From: Lysobacterales bacterium
GTDB taxonomy: Bacteria; Pseudomonadota; Gammaproteobacteria; Xanthomonadales; SZUA-36
DNA: 6,485 nucleotides
Direction of reading: 5' to 3'
Assembly (NCBI GenBank): GCA_026196445.1
Contig: JAPHTE010000469.1
Coordinates: 1 to 6,485, forward strand
Shown one piece after another: positions 5,843-6,485 of the stretch (the stretch's first letter is position 1; each line of letters begins with the position of its first letter). The notes under the pieces are model-generated. The model made no database searches. It was not told where the DNA came from and saw only the letters and a list, made by a program, of their open reading frames with translations. A program made the translations under genes and the position numbers.

Positions 5843-6485
5843 TGCCGGTGACAGATTTGTACGTTCGGCGCCTCGGGCTGGTGGATTATGAGCTCGTCTG
5901 GCGGGCTATGCAGGCATTCACCGACGGACGTGACGAGACCACCACCGATGAATTATGGGTGGTGCAGCACCCGCCCGTGTTTACACAAGGCCAGGCGGGC
6001 CGTGCAGAGCACATCCTGGCACCCGGAGATATTCCGGTCATCCAGGTCGACCGCGGCGGCCAGGTCACCTACCACGGCCCCGGGCAGATCGTCATCTACC
6101 CGCTCATCGATATCAGGCGTCTGAACATGGGTGTGCGTGAACTGGTCAAGGGGATCGAACAGGCGATTATTTCCGTGCTGCAGGCATACGGGATCCGGGC
6201 AGGATTGGTCGAGGGTGCGCCGGGGGTGTATATCGATGGTGTCAAGATCGCGTCACTGGGCCTGAGAATACGCAAGGGCAGGTCGTTTCACGGCCTCGCT
6301 TTCAATATCGACATGGACCTGGAGCCGTTCCAGCGTATCAACCCCTGTGGTTTTGCGGGTCTCGAGGTTACCCAGCTGTCGGCGTTGGTGGACAAACCGG
6401 ACATGGCTGAAGTGGAAGATCGCCTGTTGGCCGGGCTGAGCAAGGCCCTGGGCTATAATGAACAGTTTCGCGTGGTGGCAGAGCA
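5842..6485 (+). CDS. lipB: Octanoyl-[acyl-carrier-protein]:protein N-octanoyltransferase LipB, 3' end cut
   Basis: LipB moves the octanoyl group from acyl carrier protein to a lysine on lipoyl domains (pyruvate and 2-oxoglutarate dehydrogenases, glycine cleavage H protein). LipA then inserts the sulfurs. It acts in the cytosol. The frame opens at ATG 5842, which overlaps the ybeD stop (TAATG), and runs off the window after 214 codons. E. coli LipB has 213 residues, so only the last few codons are likely missing. Key residues are RGGQVTYHGPGQ at 71-82, Lys135 in GVKIASLG and the acyl-carrying Cys169 in NPCGF, both at the E. coli positions. HPPVFTQGQAG near the N-terminus and FHGLAFNIDMDL before the cysteine are also typical. 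There is no clear Shine-Dalgarno sequence, so translation probably depends on coupling to ybeD. lipA would be expected downstream. Confidence 0.95.
   Translation, partial: MPVTDLYVRRLGLVDYELVWRAMQAFTDGRDETTTDELWVVQHPPVFTQGQAGRAEHILAPGDIPVIQVDRGGQVTYHGPGQIVIYPLIDIRRLNMGVRELVKGIEQAIISVLQAYGIRAGLVEGAPGVYIDGVKIASLGLRIRKGRSFHGLAFNIDMDLEPFQRINPCGFAGLEVTQLSALVDKPDMAEVEDRLLAGLSKALGYNEQFRVVAE

Noticed and set aside
5877..5884. E. coli-type Chi octamer GCTGGTGG
   Set aside because: A single copy within lipB codons; expected by chance in GC-rich DNA, and Chi sequence varies between lineages.

Overview
The window is a stretch of bacterial chromosome with seven genes, all on the + strand: mrdA (3' part) - rodA - mltB - rlpA - dacA - ybeD - lipB (nearly complete). 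Order and protein sequence point to a gammaproteobacterium. Motifs match the Escherichia coli proteins closely; for example, LipB Lys135 and Cys169 fall at the E. coli positions. The order with a soluble MltB-type enzyme between rodA and rlpA is, as I recall, that of the Pseudomonas aeruginosa pbpA-rodA-sltB1-rlpA-dacC-ybeD-lipB cluster. The DNA is GC-rich by eye, and many unused frames stay open as a result. Genus cannot be assigned from the sequence alone.

Layout: 1-1308 is the transpeptidase part of PBP2, missing its N-terminal third. 1305-2405 is RodA, with an ATGA overlap to mrdA. 2406-2529 is an AT-rich gap holding a quasi-palindrome. 2530-3516 is a secreted lytic transglycosylase of the MltB family, and 3541-4311 is the outer-membrane lipoprotein RlpA. 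After a 59-base gap, 4371-5546 is a D-alanyl-D-alanine carboxypeptidase. 5546-5842 is the small DUF493 protein YbeD, with a TGATG overlap to dacA. 5842 to the window end is LipB, with a TAATG overlap to ybeD. No gene-free stretch exceeds 300 bases, and no RNA genes, mobile elements, CRISPR arrays or convincing intrinsic terminators were seen.

The first five genes form a peptidoglycan set. RodA polymerises glycan and PBP2 cross-links it in the elongasome. The MltB-type enzyme and RlpA cleave glycan strands, RlpA acting on stem-peptide-free septal glycan through its SPOR domain. DacA trims pentapeptides. LipB belongs to protein lipoylation; YbeD, of unknown function, sits between the two themes. 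Tight spacing suggests co-transcription, with a possible internal start or control point before mltB.

This is a conserved housekeeping locus, and I do not see a novel system in it. The local oddity most worth checking is an in-phase A AAA AAG heptamer directly followed by a strong GC hairpin early in rlpA, resembling a dnaX-type frameshift signal. Smaller oddities are the quasi-palindrome before mltB, a poly-proline segment after the DacA signal peptide associated with an 11-bp direct repeat, and an incomplete metal-site motif in PBP2.
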